Shown here: positions 10,906 to 21,984 of the stretch, one piece after another | Layout: each line of letters opens with the position of its first letter | How positions within the stretch are numbered: position 1 is the stretch's first letter | From: Trichobilharzia szidati | Lineage: Eukaryota; Platyhelminthes; Trematoda; Strigeidida; Schistosomatidae | Reading direction: 5' to 3' | Assembly: GCA_944472155.2 (NCBI GenBank) | Contig: OX235277.1 | Location: forward strand, 7,636,804-7,700,803 | DNA length: 64,000 nucleotides | Made by a program: the position numbers and the translations under genes | The notes under the pieces: generated by a model | The model's input: only the letters and a program-made list of their open reading frames with translations | Told to the model about the DNA's origin: nothing | Databases searched by the model: none

Positions 10906-11624
10906 CCACTTTTTTGAAAAGGCTTAAGTGTACTCCTTCTATTGATAGATAGACAAGGTAGCCAGCCCTTCTTTCAGTCAGCAGGTACCTTTTATTCTTT
11001 CGAGACTTTCTTCAATAATTGTGTGGGCAGTTTGTAGAAATCCCAATAGGTATCGGGAGCTGATATATGCAGTTTTAATGTGAAATATGCAGGAACTTAT
11101 TCAATTACAACATTTTTTGTTTTATCTTGAAATCCTGATGCCTCTTCTTCATCTATTCCTATTTAGGTGCTATTGAATGTAACTGTATGGAGCGCCAGAA
11201 ATCTCTATCCACCTCATTCAACATAAATATGAAAATTCTATATGCCAAGTGATACATAAGAGAATACTTAGCGATGTACTTGAAGTGAAGATAGAAGGAA
11301 GACAAGACTGATGCCTATTGTCACCTATGATATTCCTAATTTTGCTGAAATAGACTTTGTGGCACAATGTATGTGGAAAGAGAGAGAAAAAAAAGCATTA
11401 CCTTGTGCTGGCTAGAAGGCTTTAGAAGATTTTGCGGAGGACTTATGTCTGATATCACATAAATCTGATGACATACACGAGGAGATCAATAAATATGGTA
11501 AAGATGGGACAAAATGAACAATAAATAGCGATCACTATGTATGCGAGGAATCTGAAATTACCTAGACACTATTGTTTCAAATGCAAGAAGTCATCATGTA
11601 TGGAGATGTCGAAACTAGAATAAT
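10906..11624. other. No recognised feature
   Basis: AT-rich with no motif. An (AAT)n run lies at 11618-11632. Confidence 0.5.
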
Positions 11625-11632
11625 AATAATAA

Positions 11633-12755
11633 TGTCTGTTAACTCCCAACTAGACTGTACTAAGATGAATAGCTTTTATCAGGAGTTAACAAATGGTCTT
11701 CGTCTAATGGTCTTAAACTAAATCCTTGCAAATGTCAGACTGTCAGTTTCAGTTTCCGATGTAAAAGAAAGTTAAGTGAAGCCGTTGATTCCTATGATCC
11801 TTGCAAAATTGATGATACTGATATAGAAGCCAAGTCTGAAGTTAAGTATCTTGGATTAATTCTTTCTTCTGACCTATCCTATTCTTTCCACGTTTTAGCG
11901 ATTTCTAAAAGAATGTTCTGTCTGACTTTTCACATTAAGACGTTAAGGCACTCAGGTATAGCCCAACCCCTCCTCTTACAGTCTGTCAACTCGTGCATAT
12001 TACCTATTCTTCTGTCAGTATGGCGAGTGATATCACATTAGGCCACATCGTTGACACTGTCACTGATAGGTGCCTGATGTCAGGAAGCAAAGTTGCTAAA
12101 GAAATTTTGTCAGACTGTGAGCATCCACCGCAGCACCCTCAGCTCCAGCCTTGCGTCTCCTCAGGTAAAATAAGAAGTCTTTTCAGGAGAATTTATGCAC
12201 GTACGTATAAGTAGAAAAATGCCACTAAACCATATTTGGCACGTACTTTATGTGATGAAAATAGTGTTAGGCATGAACTAACTAACCTTCTTTACGCTAT
12301 TAAATAAACCATTTCCTCCACCCTTACAACATTAAGCTTTATTGTTATTGTACTTCCTCTCAATTCCTTTGTTTTTATTTGTTTATTTTTTCATAAGTGT
12401 GAACATCATTTAAGCTGTGTTATAACTGTTAATTCTGTATTTCCCCTCACCATACTATATCAACAGAACATTAGATGCAATAATCTGTAACATGCTAAAA
12501 TTTCCAAACTAAAATCTACAATACTGTCTGAAACAAACTCGCTGTTATTATTATCATTATTATATTTATTATTCTCAAGTCGTACTTCGAATATTTTTGA
12601 CTTTATATGGTGAATGTAGACAAATTCCCTGGTAAACTTTGTTTTACTTTTATTTATATTTCGAGTAAATCAGATGCAATACTGTGACAAATGCTGAAAA
12701 TTCCATTCTGTATTATAAGTACTGTCTATTTTGGAATAAAGTAGATTATTATTAT
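11633..12755 (+). mobile_element. CR1/SR1-like LINE, 3' end
   Basis: Plus-strand RT C-terminus: KWSSSNGLKLNPCKCQTVSF, EVKYLGLILSSDLSYSFHV, MFCLTFHIKTLRHSGI, SCILPIL, then a frame change into HIVDTVTDRCLMS, AKEILSDCEHP, CVSSGKIRSLFRRIYARTYK. The same order occurs at 53485-54280. The 3' UTR ends 'tttggaataaagta' followed by (ATT)n, the microsatellite-type tail of CR1-clade LINEs. A stretch encoding about 60 residues is missing around 12000. Dead, 5'-truncated. Confidence 0.8.
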
Positions 12756-12789
12756 TAATATTTCCCACGTACTTTTGTAAACCTTTATC

Positions 12790-13120
12790 AACAATTGCCT
12801 TCTCTCCACATTCAGGATCAGATAGCCAAAATAATTAGTAAGAATAAAGTCTGCGGACAAATCGGAGATGAATTGGACACAAGCTGAGGTGTGACCGTTG
12901 AGTCACATCACCCGCCAAGCCGTCACTCGATATGAACCTGAACGTGAAATAATGAGTTGGGTATGAAGCCGAAAGAGACGTGGAGAAGATCGTCAGAGAA
13001 TTTAGATGAGAGACGATGAGCAACTGTGAGACCAGCTGAAGGGGACTGAAAAGAACAGCGCAAAATGGGGATATACTGTTGAAGCCCTATGTTCTACTTG
13101 GAACCCAAGGAAATAATAAT
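12790..13120 (+). mobile_element. RTE-like LINE 3' fragment
   Basis: Plus strand resembles the last 300 bp of the RTE copies: 'gatgaattggacac', 'atcacccgccaagccgtcac', 'gaagccctatgttctactt'. Heavily diverged, no open frame. Confidence 0.6.
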
Positions 13121-13579
13121 GTATTTAACTTACATCATTCACCCATCTATCCGCACAATAAACACGCAAATATTACCTTTCGCCAAACCTCAAAAGCCTA
13201 ACAGTCTTGTTTATATCAAACAGGTGTATTTATGAAGCCGTAAAATAGCAAAACAAAAAACAGCGCACTCCATACCATCTATAATCTCTTCAACAGACAC
13301 AGACTAGCTTCCGTACTCAATTCGTCAGTCACACCTCATTGTCTAACAAACTTTTCCCCAAGTCTACACTAAATTAGAAAAAAAGAAACTTTACAGATGA
13401 GTGAAGAAGAAAACAAAAAACAAAATCTTAGACATATTTGCGATATACATTTTGATAATTAATTTGCATACATATTGTGAATGTTTTCAACCTAAAAAAC
13501 CTACTCATGATTGAGTGAGAAAATGAAAATGAGGTGAAAAGAAAGGGTAAATAATATTGGTTATGCTAGTTATGAATAC
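13121..13579. other. No recognised feature
   Basis: AT-rich, no motif seen. Confidence 0.5.
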
Positions 13580-14515
13580 AATATGCTTCAGACAGTGGGA
13601 AACGAGAAGACAGGGATATCCTGGATCGACGTGAAGAACCTAGAAGACCCGGATTTCGCGCGTGGATGATTTATGTCACACAAAATCGAAGACTTACAAG
13701 TGAAACGGAAACCGACAAACTGGTCGAAGAGGCTGGCAGCAAAGACAGGTCTCCAGGTGAACATAGACAAGACGGAGGTTATGAAAATAACCAACCAACC
13801 AACCAACAACAACAGCAGCAACATCCAGCACCAATCAACATCAACGGAAGGGATTTGAAAGAGGTTACTTCATTCACTTATCTAGGGAGCATTGTCTCAA
13901 CTACAGGAGAAACCGACGGACGAGGATGTCAAATCGAGAATCGGGAAGGCGAGAAACACATTCATCAACCTGAAACCAATCTGGAAATCTTCCGCTGTCA
14001 CTCAGCATCAACAACAAAATTCGGATTTTCAATACAAACGTCAAGTCAGTCAGTTATTCTATACGTACGGATCAGAAACTTGGTGGGTCACAAAGACTAT
14101 TTCCAACAGCCTGTTGCAGACCTGTATCAACAACAACTGTCTTCGCTGGCTCTATACTGAAGATCAGATGACCGGAAAGAATCACCAACAAGAAAATATG
14201 GGAACAAGCGAAAAAAGAACCAATTGCTCAACAAATATGCAGGAGAAAGTGGAGATGGATTGGTCACTCGCTCGCTGAGGAGGCCGCTGGGTGACATCGC
14301 GCGTCAGGCCATAGCTCGAGTGGAACCCGAAATGGAAGCGGCGAGTTGGTCGTCAGTGCAAGGGTGATATGGAGGAGATCGTGTGAAGAGGAGTTGAAAC
14401 AGTATGGACTAACATGGATGTAGGTGGAAAGTACAGCAGAAGACAGAAGCAAGTGGAGACGTGCAGTTGAAGCCCTATGTTCCACTAGGAACCCAAGGGA
14501 ACATTAATAATAATG
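13580..14515 (+). mobile_element. RTE-like LINE, RT C-terminus to 3' end
   Basis: Three forward frames share the coding signal: SHKIEDLQVKRKP then GLQVNIDKTEVMKITNQPTN (13673-13858), ININGRDLKEVTSFTYLGSI (13666-14160 frame), DEDVKSRIGKARNTFINLKP and YTYGSETWWVTK (13892-14278). The end reads the KRRVGRP-type C-terminus and finishes in 'ccctatgttccactagg' and a short AT tail. At least four frameshifts. It is the most complete RTE copy here, yet it lacks the endonuclease and most of the RT. Confidence 0.8.
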
Positions 14516-14624
14516 AATACAATAAATACCGTTTGGTGTGAGTCCTGAGTGCATTTCCCCAAGATTACAAATCACGGGAGGGGTGTTAATACTGAGATCG
14601 TATCACAGCTTCCAAGAAGAGCCT

Positions 14625-14875
14625 TCAAAAGCGCTTTCAAAGCAGCTTAGGTATGTTGTCCATTCACTAGGCAACCAATATATGCAGTTCAAGAAATAAA
14701 AACAAATTGTTCTGTGTGTTTTGCCTCCTCCAAATGTGTATTCACCAGTTTAATACTCCTGTAGGAGCTAGATAGATGGGACGTACGATTAGGTAAATTC
14801 ATCATTGAATTTCTGAAAATTATCCCACATTTTGGTTTTGCAAAGGTCCAAATAAAGCTATACGCAGCTCAGTAC
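14625..14875 (+). pseudogene. PLE GIY-YIG remnant, left half (split by RTE)
   Basis: Plus strand: MCIHQFNTPVGAR*MGRTIR then ISENYPTF, matching the YIG region of the PLE at 39955-40440. The sequence resumes at 15722, after the RTE insertion, so both halves belong to one element. Confidence 0.65.
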
Positions 14876-15710
14876 TTCAATGGCGGATAAGGACATAATG
14901 CTATTATTATTATTGTTTCCTTTAGTTTCTAGAGGAACATGGGGCTTCAGCCGTACGTCTCCATTGCGTTCGGTTCTCTGCTAGAGTCTTCACCTGGCTC
15001 CAAGTCTGTCCAAACGTTTTCATCTCCTCTTCACATGACCTCCTCCAAGTCACCTTCACCCTTGGACGACCAACTCGCCGCTCCCTTTCGGGTTCCACTC
15101 GAGGGCTTGTCTAGTGATGTCACTTGATGGTTTCCTCAGAGTATGGCAAATCCGCCTCCATTTCTTCCTATCTATTTGTCTCACAGTCGGTTCCTGGTTG
15201 GTTCGCTCCCAGAGATCCCTATTGCTGATCTTTTCTGACGGGCCATCTGATCTTGAGTATTGAGAGAAGACAGCTGGTAATGTAGGTCTGTAGTTTGTTT
15301 GAGATGCTCTTTATGACGCGCCAAGTCTATGATCTGTATAGTAAGTAGCAGTGACTTCACATTGGAGTTGAAAATCCGGATCTTATTCTTGCTGCTGAGT
15401 GCAGCTGATCTCCACACACTTGAGAGTAATGAGAGCATGCTTTGCTTTTCCGATCCTTGCTTTTATATCCTCGTAGGTAGGTAAATAAGATTGCTTCTTT
15501 CAGATTTCTCCCATTTATGCTGGTTGTTTTTTGCTGTTGTTGTTGTTGCTGCGGCTGTTGGCCAGGAATCTTCATCACCTATCTCTGTTTTCTCTATGTT
15601 CACCTGAAGTTCTATCTTTGATGCTTCGTCTATCAACTTGTTGCTTTTCGCTTGCATATCTTCCAGTTTGTGGGAAATCAGACATATATCATCAGTGAAG
15701 TCCAGGTACT
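14876..15710 (-). mobile_element. RTE-like LINE inserted in a PLE, 11-bp target duplication
   Basis: Minus strand, from 15710 downward: EYLDFTDDICLISHKLEDMQ (the DD box of RT, F.DD form), LQVNIEKTE, NQHKWEKSERSNLIYL, SAALSSKNKIRIFNSNVKS, WIRHTLRK-like and GRP.-like C-terminal pieces, then 3' tail (ATT)n at 14900-14915. The flanks repeat CAGCTCAGTAC at 14865-14875 and 15711-15721. The 5' end is truncated just upstream of the RT catalytic box. A 27-bp segment lies between the ATT tail and the left duplication. Confidence 0.8.
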
Positions 15711-15721
15711 CAGCTCAGTAC

Positions 15722-15905
15722 AAACTCATCTCGTCAATACTAGACAATACAGGTTGACCACAACAAAGCTTTTAGAATTATTTATCTTATTCCACCCAAC
15801 GTTACATCGCATGGTCTACGAGAACGACTTTCACATACAGCAGAAGCAGTGGGATTCCATTTGAACTAACCAAACCTGTGTGTCTTCAAAAGACGGTTTT
15901 ACAGC
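15722..15905 (+). pseudogene. PLE GIY-YIG remnant, right half
   Basis: Plus strand continues the endonuclease: FRIIYLIPPNVTSHGLRERL, HTAEAVGFHLN.PNLCV, with the conserved glutamate in AEAVG. It aligns base by base with 40190-40400 once the RTE is removed. Confidence 0.65.
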
Positions 15906-16239
15906 CACTTTCCTCTTTGCTGTTACTGACTACATAATATGTATTCAGTTTTATAAAGAATTTTCTCCTCCTCTGGTAACCAGCTATCTAAACCAATTGT
16001 TATTTCATTATGATTACAATTCTAGCTAATTCTATTAACTTATTTATGTCTTACGTAATTCCACTCAATAATTCTATTATTCTTAGTCATCATTATTTTA
16101 TAAATGTCTTGTTTACTTAGTAACTTGACTGTTAATTCCTACGAACTCACTATTCTTAAATTCCATAATTCTCTTCACCCCTCCATTCTTCCAAACTTAG
16201 ACATCTTGTTCCTAACATCTATTAGTTAAATATAATGAT
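15906..16239. other. Probable PLE 3' non-coding tail
   Basis: Pyrimidine- and AT-rich sequence in the position of the PLE 3' UTR, similar in make-up to 40440-40740. No ORF. Confidence 0.35.
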
Positions 16240-16330
16240 GACGTTTAACTTGGATGGAAGATTTCATCAGTCAGAGAATCTCTGGAAAACCTGGGAGCAC
16301 TGGACAGCTGTTTAGTCAGAAATAGTATAA
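16240..16330 (-). mobile_element. SINE-B 3' fragment
   Basis: Minus-strand end of SINE-B: 'gaaaacctgggagcactggacagctgttt' read on the plus strand. No head. Confidence 0.5.
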
Positions 16331-16639
16331 GTGTTATCAATAATATACAATCAGATGGGAAATAAGATGCGTTTTATAGTCAAAATAATTAAATTGTAAG
16401 GATGGTATAATGTGAAATGAAATACATTTTAACATTATTTATTGTCCTCTGATTTGACTAACCAGTGGTAATAATATCCTCCATATCTCTGGTATTTGAG
16501 TTGAGTCACGTCTATCCCGCATGTGTTGGGTGTAAACCCGATGAACCAGGATTCAGTAATCAACCTCTCTCTCACTCCATCTACCTATATTACTTTTAAG
16601 AATTTTGACTCCGTCTCACCCGATTGTGTGGTTGTGTGT

Positions 16640-17070
16640 AAATGGACGCAGTGCGATTGCTCAGTTTTCCTTCTAAATTACTCATCTACGTGAGCTCAAT
16701 CATTCTAACCTTAGCTGAATTCTTGTGTTCTGATAATCTCCCGCCCCATCTATTAGTTTGACCTATGTGGTTGACCCCAGTCACACTCAATGCAAGGTAT
16801 TTTGTAAATTATATTGTTTTGTCTAACTGCGTCAATCTACAGGATCCTTTAGCCTACAGAGCTTGTCCTGGCTGAGTGAGTTTGTAGGTTTAGATGCCGC
16901 CCTAATTCCGGCTTTATTAAGAATGCTCTTTATATGGTAAGACTGAAGAGAGGCTTTACATTCTTTCTGAGTTGTGACTACTATAAGTTTCTCTACTATT
17001 TTCCCCTTGCTTTTGACCTTTTTGATCTTCCTAATGAATTTTATAGGATAGTTATTTGACACCAACGTTT
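16640..17070 (-). pseudogene. PLE family 2 fragment (RT-GIY-YIG linker)
   Basis: The 17065-16832 frame ends AGIRAASKPTNSLSQDKLCR then LKDPVD. It is the same linker as the PLE at 54580-55750 (VAGIQTHKLI, then KQALSVKGL). Below it, 16830-16640 corresponds to the GIY-YIG part, now frameless ('gacctatgtggttgacccc' against the YIG region). Confidence 0.55.
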
Positions 17071-17589
17071 CTTGTATCTATTCATTAAATCACTTAAAGT
17101 TTTGTTGTACAACTTAACAGAGTCACTGCTCGGTTTGTTAGACACAGTTAACTAAGCCTGCCTTTTCAGATAACAGATGACAAGAATTGAAGTCTACATA
17201 GGTTGATAGAAAGATTGATTGCTGAATCTACACTCAGCACATACATTGGGAATGACTCATTACTCATACCAGAAATATGGAAAATATTACTACCAATCAA
17301 ATCAGGAGATGAGAAATAGTTGAATCATAAAAACAAAGTGGGAAAGCTGTGTGAGTAACTTCATATGATTATGAGCAGTAGTAAAGTGAGTTCGATACGT
17401 GATCATCAGTAAATATTACTGTATAACACTGTGTGATTCTATCAAAATAAAATTTTATCCATTATGGAGTTATGCTCTACCACAGTACCCAAGTTCTATC
17501 CTTAAGTGAATAAACACACAGTTCTGAAAGTGTGCTATGCAAGCGATTTTCGATTTTAATTGTTACTTAACACCCTAACAGGAATGTCG

Positions 17590-17830
17590 TTACCTACGGA
17601 TGATATCTGCTGATGACGGTCGTGCCACATCCTTCGTGAATTTACGATTGGATTTCACTGCGGTCGCTCGTCAGCAGAAGGTCATGCACACGATCCCTCG
17701 CTGTGGTATCATACGGGCGTACTGTTGACGAGTCCAAAACGTGGACGAAACAGCTGTCTAGGATTTGGCAGTCTTTGGTGATTCCCTAGCTGAAGCCATT
17801 TTGTGACCAAACTTGAAACCAACATTTAGA
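17590..17830 (+). mobile_element. SINE-B, diverged copy with best-kept hammerhead
   Basis: Follows the SINE-B order: decayed tRNA-like head (17640-17715), 'gcgtactg', hammerhead block, then 'ggtgattccctagctgaag' and the 3' body. The body is diverged from other copies, suggesting an older or distinct subfamily. Confidence 0.55.
17725..17758 (+). ncRNA. Hammerhead ribozyme-like motif
   Basis: TTGACGA (17725-17731) stands for the core CUGANGA with one change (C3 to U); stem II GTCC/GGAC (17732-17735 with 17743-17746) closes on AAAACGT; GAAA at 17747-17750; a palindromic CAGCTG stem III; then the cleavage triplet GUC ending at 17758. Schistosome SINEs are known to carry such minimal hammerheads, with a short stem III that works best as a dimer. 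The core change predicts weak or no activity. Confidence 0.55.
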
Positions 17831-18209
17831 AACCTTAGTAAAACTGATTGAATACAGATCGGAGTGTTTCTTCTCCTTCTTTTAATCACAAAGTTTGGTT
17901 TTTAATGTAAATAAGTCAAAAAAAATATCTCGAATTTCTTAACACATGACTAAATGTTTGTTGAGAATGAATACTAATCTCCTCCTTTCAAAGTAGTCCA
18001 CAGATATTTACACACCGTATAAGATAGCTCCATATTCATTCCAATCTATCAAATATTGATTTTTCACTTGATTCGATATTTGGTCATTTCGTCAACGGTG
18101 GTTAGTGTTGAAATTTGAGATGTGTAGTTTTTCCCCTTCGAGACTTGTCAGACGTATGTATCTCCTCCCCCAGTGTGTGATTGTGTCCCAAATGGATATA
18201 CAGGCACAT

Positions 18210-18243
18210 CCGATGAAGAGCCCCAAATAGGACGAAATGTCCT
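18210..18243 (+). ncRNA. Hammerhead-like motif outside a SINE
   Basis: CCGATGA (18210-18216, core CUGAUGA with U4 to C), then AGAGCCCC AAATA GGAC and GAAA (18234-18237), followed by TGTCC and an (AT)n run. The upstream 'ggat..atcc' could form stem I. No partner for stem III is evident downstream. It is similar in wording to the SINE-B hammerhead of 48068-48104 but has no tRNA head nearby. Confidence 0.35.
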
Positions 18244-18246
18244 TAA

Positions 18247-18266
18247 TATATATATATATATATATT
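18247..18266. repeat. (AT)n microsatellite
   Basis: Ten or more AT units directly after the hammerhead-like motif. Confidence 0.9.
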
Positions 18267-18389
18267 CCATTGCTAAACTTCACCAAGCGCAGAAAATCAA
18301 TCTGAACCTTCAAAAATTGTCGAAATGTCAAGAGAGACAAGGTATTTCAGTCGATTATACGTGTGTTCTACTCAGAACTGTCGGTTGAC

Positions 18390-19664
18390 GGCAAATATCC
18401 GTCACCAACCCAATAGTAGAGCAAATGTTGGAAAGGTACGATTATAAAAATGTTGACAGATAATCTATGGAATGCTGCATCATTTGCTCACTTGTTGTTG
18501 CTAACGAACTTTGCATATTCTAATCCTACTCATCTGTATTTCATGTGAGCATTTAAGAATTTCCGACTTACTCTGGTAATTCACTGCTTTATATACTCCT
18601 GAAGTTCAATCTGTAGATGTTTCGATAATAACCACTCTACGAATTATTCTCGGTGCACATACAAATGAGTTCACGAAACGCCCGATCTACGGAATATTCT
18701 GTATCTTCCGTCGACCGTATTATATGAGATAGAAATGTTCAGTCTCAGATGATTATTATATTATTATATTGTATTATTATTATTATATTATCAAAATAAA
18801 ATTTTATCCATAATGGAGCTACGAGTGTTTAGTACGTATTTTTGAATTTCTGATGCTGAGTGATTTTTGACAACTTGATCTAAACACAACGAAATAGCCT
18901 TTATTTTAACCTACTGATCATGATATGTAACACTTAGTAAGGAAGATCCAAAGTTATAGTATGATTTAAAGTAGTCTACAAACATGTTTCGGAAAGATTT
19001 ATGGGTCTTCTACAAGGAAAGTGAGAAATTACATTCAATGATGGCTTCCTCGTAGAATCAATTTAATTTTTCAATGTCACACATCAAATTAATAGAACAG
19101 ATGATGCTATCAGCATTTTGGGACGTTTAAATGGTCATTGTGGTTAAAATTAGTATCTTTATATTCTACGGCGAACATCCCACTTCTGGATTCACTGTTG
19201 CAGATATTGATACCAATTAAGGGAATACAAGGGCACCAAATTCACTCAGCCTTATTATTCTTAATTATTGAATAAAAATAAGCATATGAAGGTTTAGAAT
19301 CAGATCTTCAGGCAAGTAAGTGGCAACAAAGAGAATTTGCTTAAATTAAATGATCTATGGTTGTCACCTACTGATCTACGACGTCACTTAACTCTAGACT
19401 AGTGTGATCAATAAATAATTGACATCGTACATGCATTTTCTCGGGGTTGGCAGGCAGTGACTTTTCACTGGAACACTAGGAAATAAATAGTCGATTGTTA
19501 AATGCGAAAGATTTAGAAGTGACCTTTGTCAGAAGATTCAAAGTTAAACAACGTTTGATTTGATCGAGGGCGCATTGTTCTAAATTCCCAGACTCAGGAA
19601 CTTATTAACTGCTCCGTAATCACAACTGAAAATCTTTTTGTATTTTAAAGACCTAATTTTTCAA
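18390..19664. other. No recognised feature
   Basis: AT-rich; (ATT)n-like run at 18750-18790. The block 'atcaaaataaaattttatcc' occurs at 17442 and 18790, a short shared repeat. No genes seen. Confidence 0.5.
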
Positions 19665-19885
19665 GTATCGGTTTGTGTAGGGATTTTTGTTTGATTGGTT
19701 GAAGGATTTCATCATAAGGTGACATCAATTAGAGAACCATTGGAAAACCAGCTGGGAGTACTGGACAGCTGTTTCATCGTCGTCTTTTAGGAGTCTTTAT
19801 AAGTCCAGTACTCCCAGCTGATTTTCCAATGGTTCTCTAACCGATGTCAGCTCATGATGAAATCCTCCAACCTAATTTTTCTAAA
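19665..19885. repeat. Fold-back pair of SINE-B 3' ends
   Basis: The left arm (about 19675-19785) is the SINE-B 3' body in minus orientation; the right arm (about 19800-19875) is the same body in plus orientation. The arms pair over about 75 bp, for example 'agaaccattggaaaa' against 'ttttccaatggttct'. The tRNA head is lost. Confidence 0.75.
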
Positions 19886-20329
19886 ATATTACATTATTCC
19901 TTACAGTACAGTGCTGATTGAATTCATCCCGTCCAGCTTAAGACCTTGAAATCGTATTCATTGCTCGCTGTTCCAACTTATCAATATCATAGTTATCTCT
20001 CAAGGTCACTTAAAGCATATATATACATACGTGATTGCTGTCAACCATTTTCATTGTTGATACGAAGCAGTAGAAGCTGTCTACGTCAACAGTCTCTCCT
20101 TGTCTTCTTGCATCAACGGTTCAGTGATATCGTATCGTGTTGTCTTTGTTGCTAATAAAAATTAGAACCTTAGGCTAGCTAACTGACTAGCTTGGAAGTT
20201 CATTAGACCAAACTACCGAGCGTATTGCCGGTTATAACACTTTTTGATGTCCTTTTATTCTTTCTGTTAAATTTTGTAATGGCAAAGCTTTCTTATTCCT
20301 TCAAGATGACATTTTGACCTAGATTCTAG
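19886..20329. other. No recognised feature
   Basis: Short ORFs without domains. Confidence 0.45.
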
Positions 20330-20890
20330 ATTGCATCCACTATGAAAAACACTGCGATGTTGGTCAAATTGGACGTCTCTGCAGTGTATACAATCAAAAA
20401 CCTATATCAGTCGTCGGAAGACACGACAAATATCAGTTTATGTCAGTGTGCAGGGACGACTGTAGTTTTCAGTACCACAGTATGAATATAAGTGTCTTAG
20501 GAGGAGGAAATATGGAGGATGACAAAAAAATTCCTTAAATCCCGATGTTCAGATTACTTTCTTCTTAACAGATATGTGAATAACAATCCAATTTATCCAC
20601 TCACTGACCAGACTGAATCAAGTCCATTGGAAACCCACTTGGAGCGGTAAGTTAACATCTGTAGTCCTGATGCCGTAGATGCAGAACTGGATCATCTGGA
20701 AGAAACCTTCATCCAAAATGGATACCCACCAGGATTCATTGACAAGAATGTCAAACCAAAAATTCTGTGGAAGGAAGGAGACTCTAAGTGGATCTGCAGT
20801 ATCCTTAGAAGAAGGATTTCAGCTTCTTTGAGAAGAATATTCTTCTATATATATCCAAACCAAGTTCACTTGCAACAGTTTGAAAAACTT
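20330..20890 (+). pseudogene. PLE pieces: GIY-YIG then RT C-terminus
   Basis: 20335-20520 reads HCDVGQIGRL and VVGRHDKYQFMSV, a GIY-YIG start. 20660-20850 reads VDAELDHLEETFIQNGYPPG then FIDKNVKPK and ILRRRISASLRRIFF, the conserved RT C-terminal extension of PLEs. In intact PLEs the nuclease follows the RT, so the order here is reversed; two fragments or a rearrangement are the simplest readings. Confidence 0.6.
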
Positions 20891-21059
20891 TGACCATTGA
20901 GTACATGATATTCACTATAATAAAGGTTTTCTTGTATTTCCTAATGAATGAAAAACAAAACGATATTGTCGTTCTCACTGACGTTTCGCTGTGCAATGCT
21001 AATAGGTTTATCAAAGTATTACTAAACCGGAATTTACAAGATCTCAGCATATATATATA

Positions 21060-21215
21060 TAACAAAGAGTTAAGAGGTGAGAAAATAGACTAATTAGGTC
21101 AAGTTAAAAGGAGGACATATTGAAAGTTAAAATACCAATGAAGATCATTAAACCAAATAACAAGGGTAATAGTACATCTGTTATGGTATCAAAATAAAGT
21201 TTACTAACTTGATCA
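21060..21215 (-). repeat. Dispersed repeat X, inverted copy
   Basis: Reverse complement of the first half of 100-400 ('aaagagttaagaggtgagaaaatag'). Confidence 0.6.
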
Positions 21216-21486
21216 TCGTTCGTCAGTCTGGGGGCATTTTCCGTTGTCAAGTTGGTCAATTGGTAAAGTTAACAAAATCAAGTGTAGATTGTTGGATTTG
21301 ATCAGTGTGTAAAATTATAAAGGCAGTGTGAGTTTTTACATAATAAAATTGCTTATCACATTCATGTTGATTTTGTGACTTCATGGGGGGGGAGGTGTTG
21401 TAACAAGGTCAGATTCTGTTTTAGTCCATCATTTCTATTCAAACAATTTGGATTCCACTTGATATGAATTTCTTCTGATATTAGGC
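21216..21486. other. No recognised feature
   Basis: AT-rich with a run of G at about 21386. Ends at the assembly gap. Confidence 0.4.
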
Positions 21487-21984
21487 NNNNNNNNNNNNNN
21501 NNNNNNNNNNNNNNNNNNNNNNNNNNNNNNNNNNNNNNNNNNNNNNNNNNNNNNNNNNNNNNNNNNNNNNNNNNNNNNNNNNNNNNNNNNNNNNNNNNNN
21601 NNNNNNNNNNNNNNNNNNNNNNNNNNNNNNNNNNNNNNNNNNNNNNNNNNNNNNNNNNNNNNNNNNNNNNNNNNNNNNNNNNNNNNNNNNNNNNNNNNNN
21701 NNNNNNNNNNNNNNNNNNNNNNNNNNNNNNNNNNNNNNNNNNNNNNNNNNNNNNNNNNNNNNNNNNNNNNNNNNNNNNNNNNNNNNNNNNNNNNNNNNNN
21801 NNNNNNNNNNNNNNNNNNNNNNNNNNNNNNNNNNNNNNNNNNNNNNNNNNNNNNNNNNNNNNNNNNNNNNNNNNNNNNNNNNNNNNNNNNNNNNNNNNNN
21901 NNNNNNNNNNNNNNNNNNNNNNNNNNNNNNNNNNNNNNNNNNNNNNNNNNNNNNNNNNNNNNNNNNNNNNNNNNNNNNNNNNNN
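21487..21984. other. Assembly gap (N)
   Basis: 498 undetermined bases. ORFs drawn across it have no meaning. The RT domain of the flanking CR1 ORF2 would be expected to start here. Confidence 0.99.
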
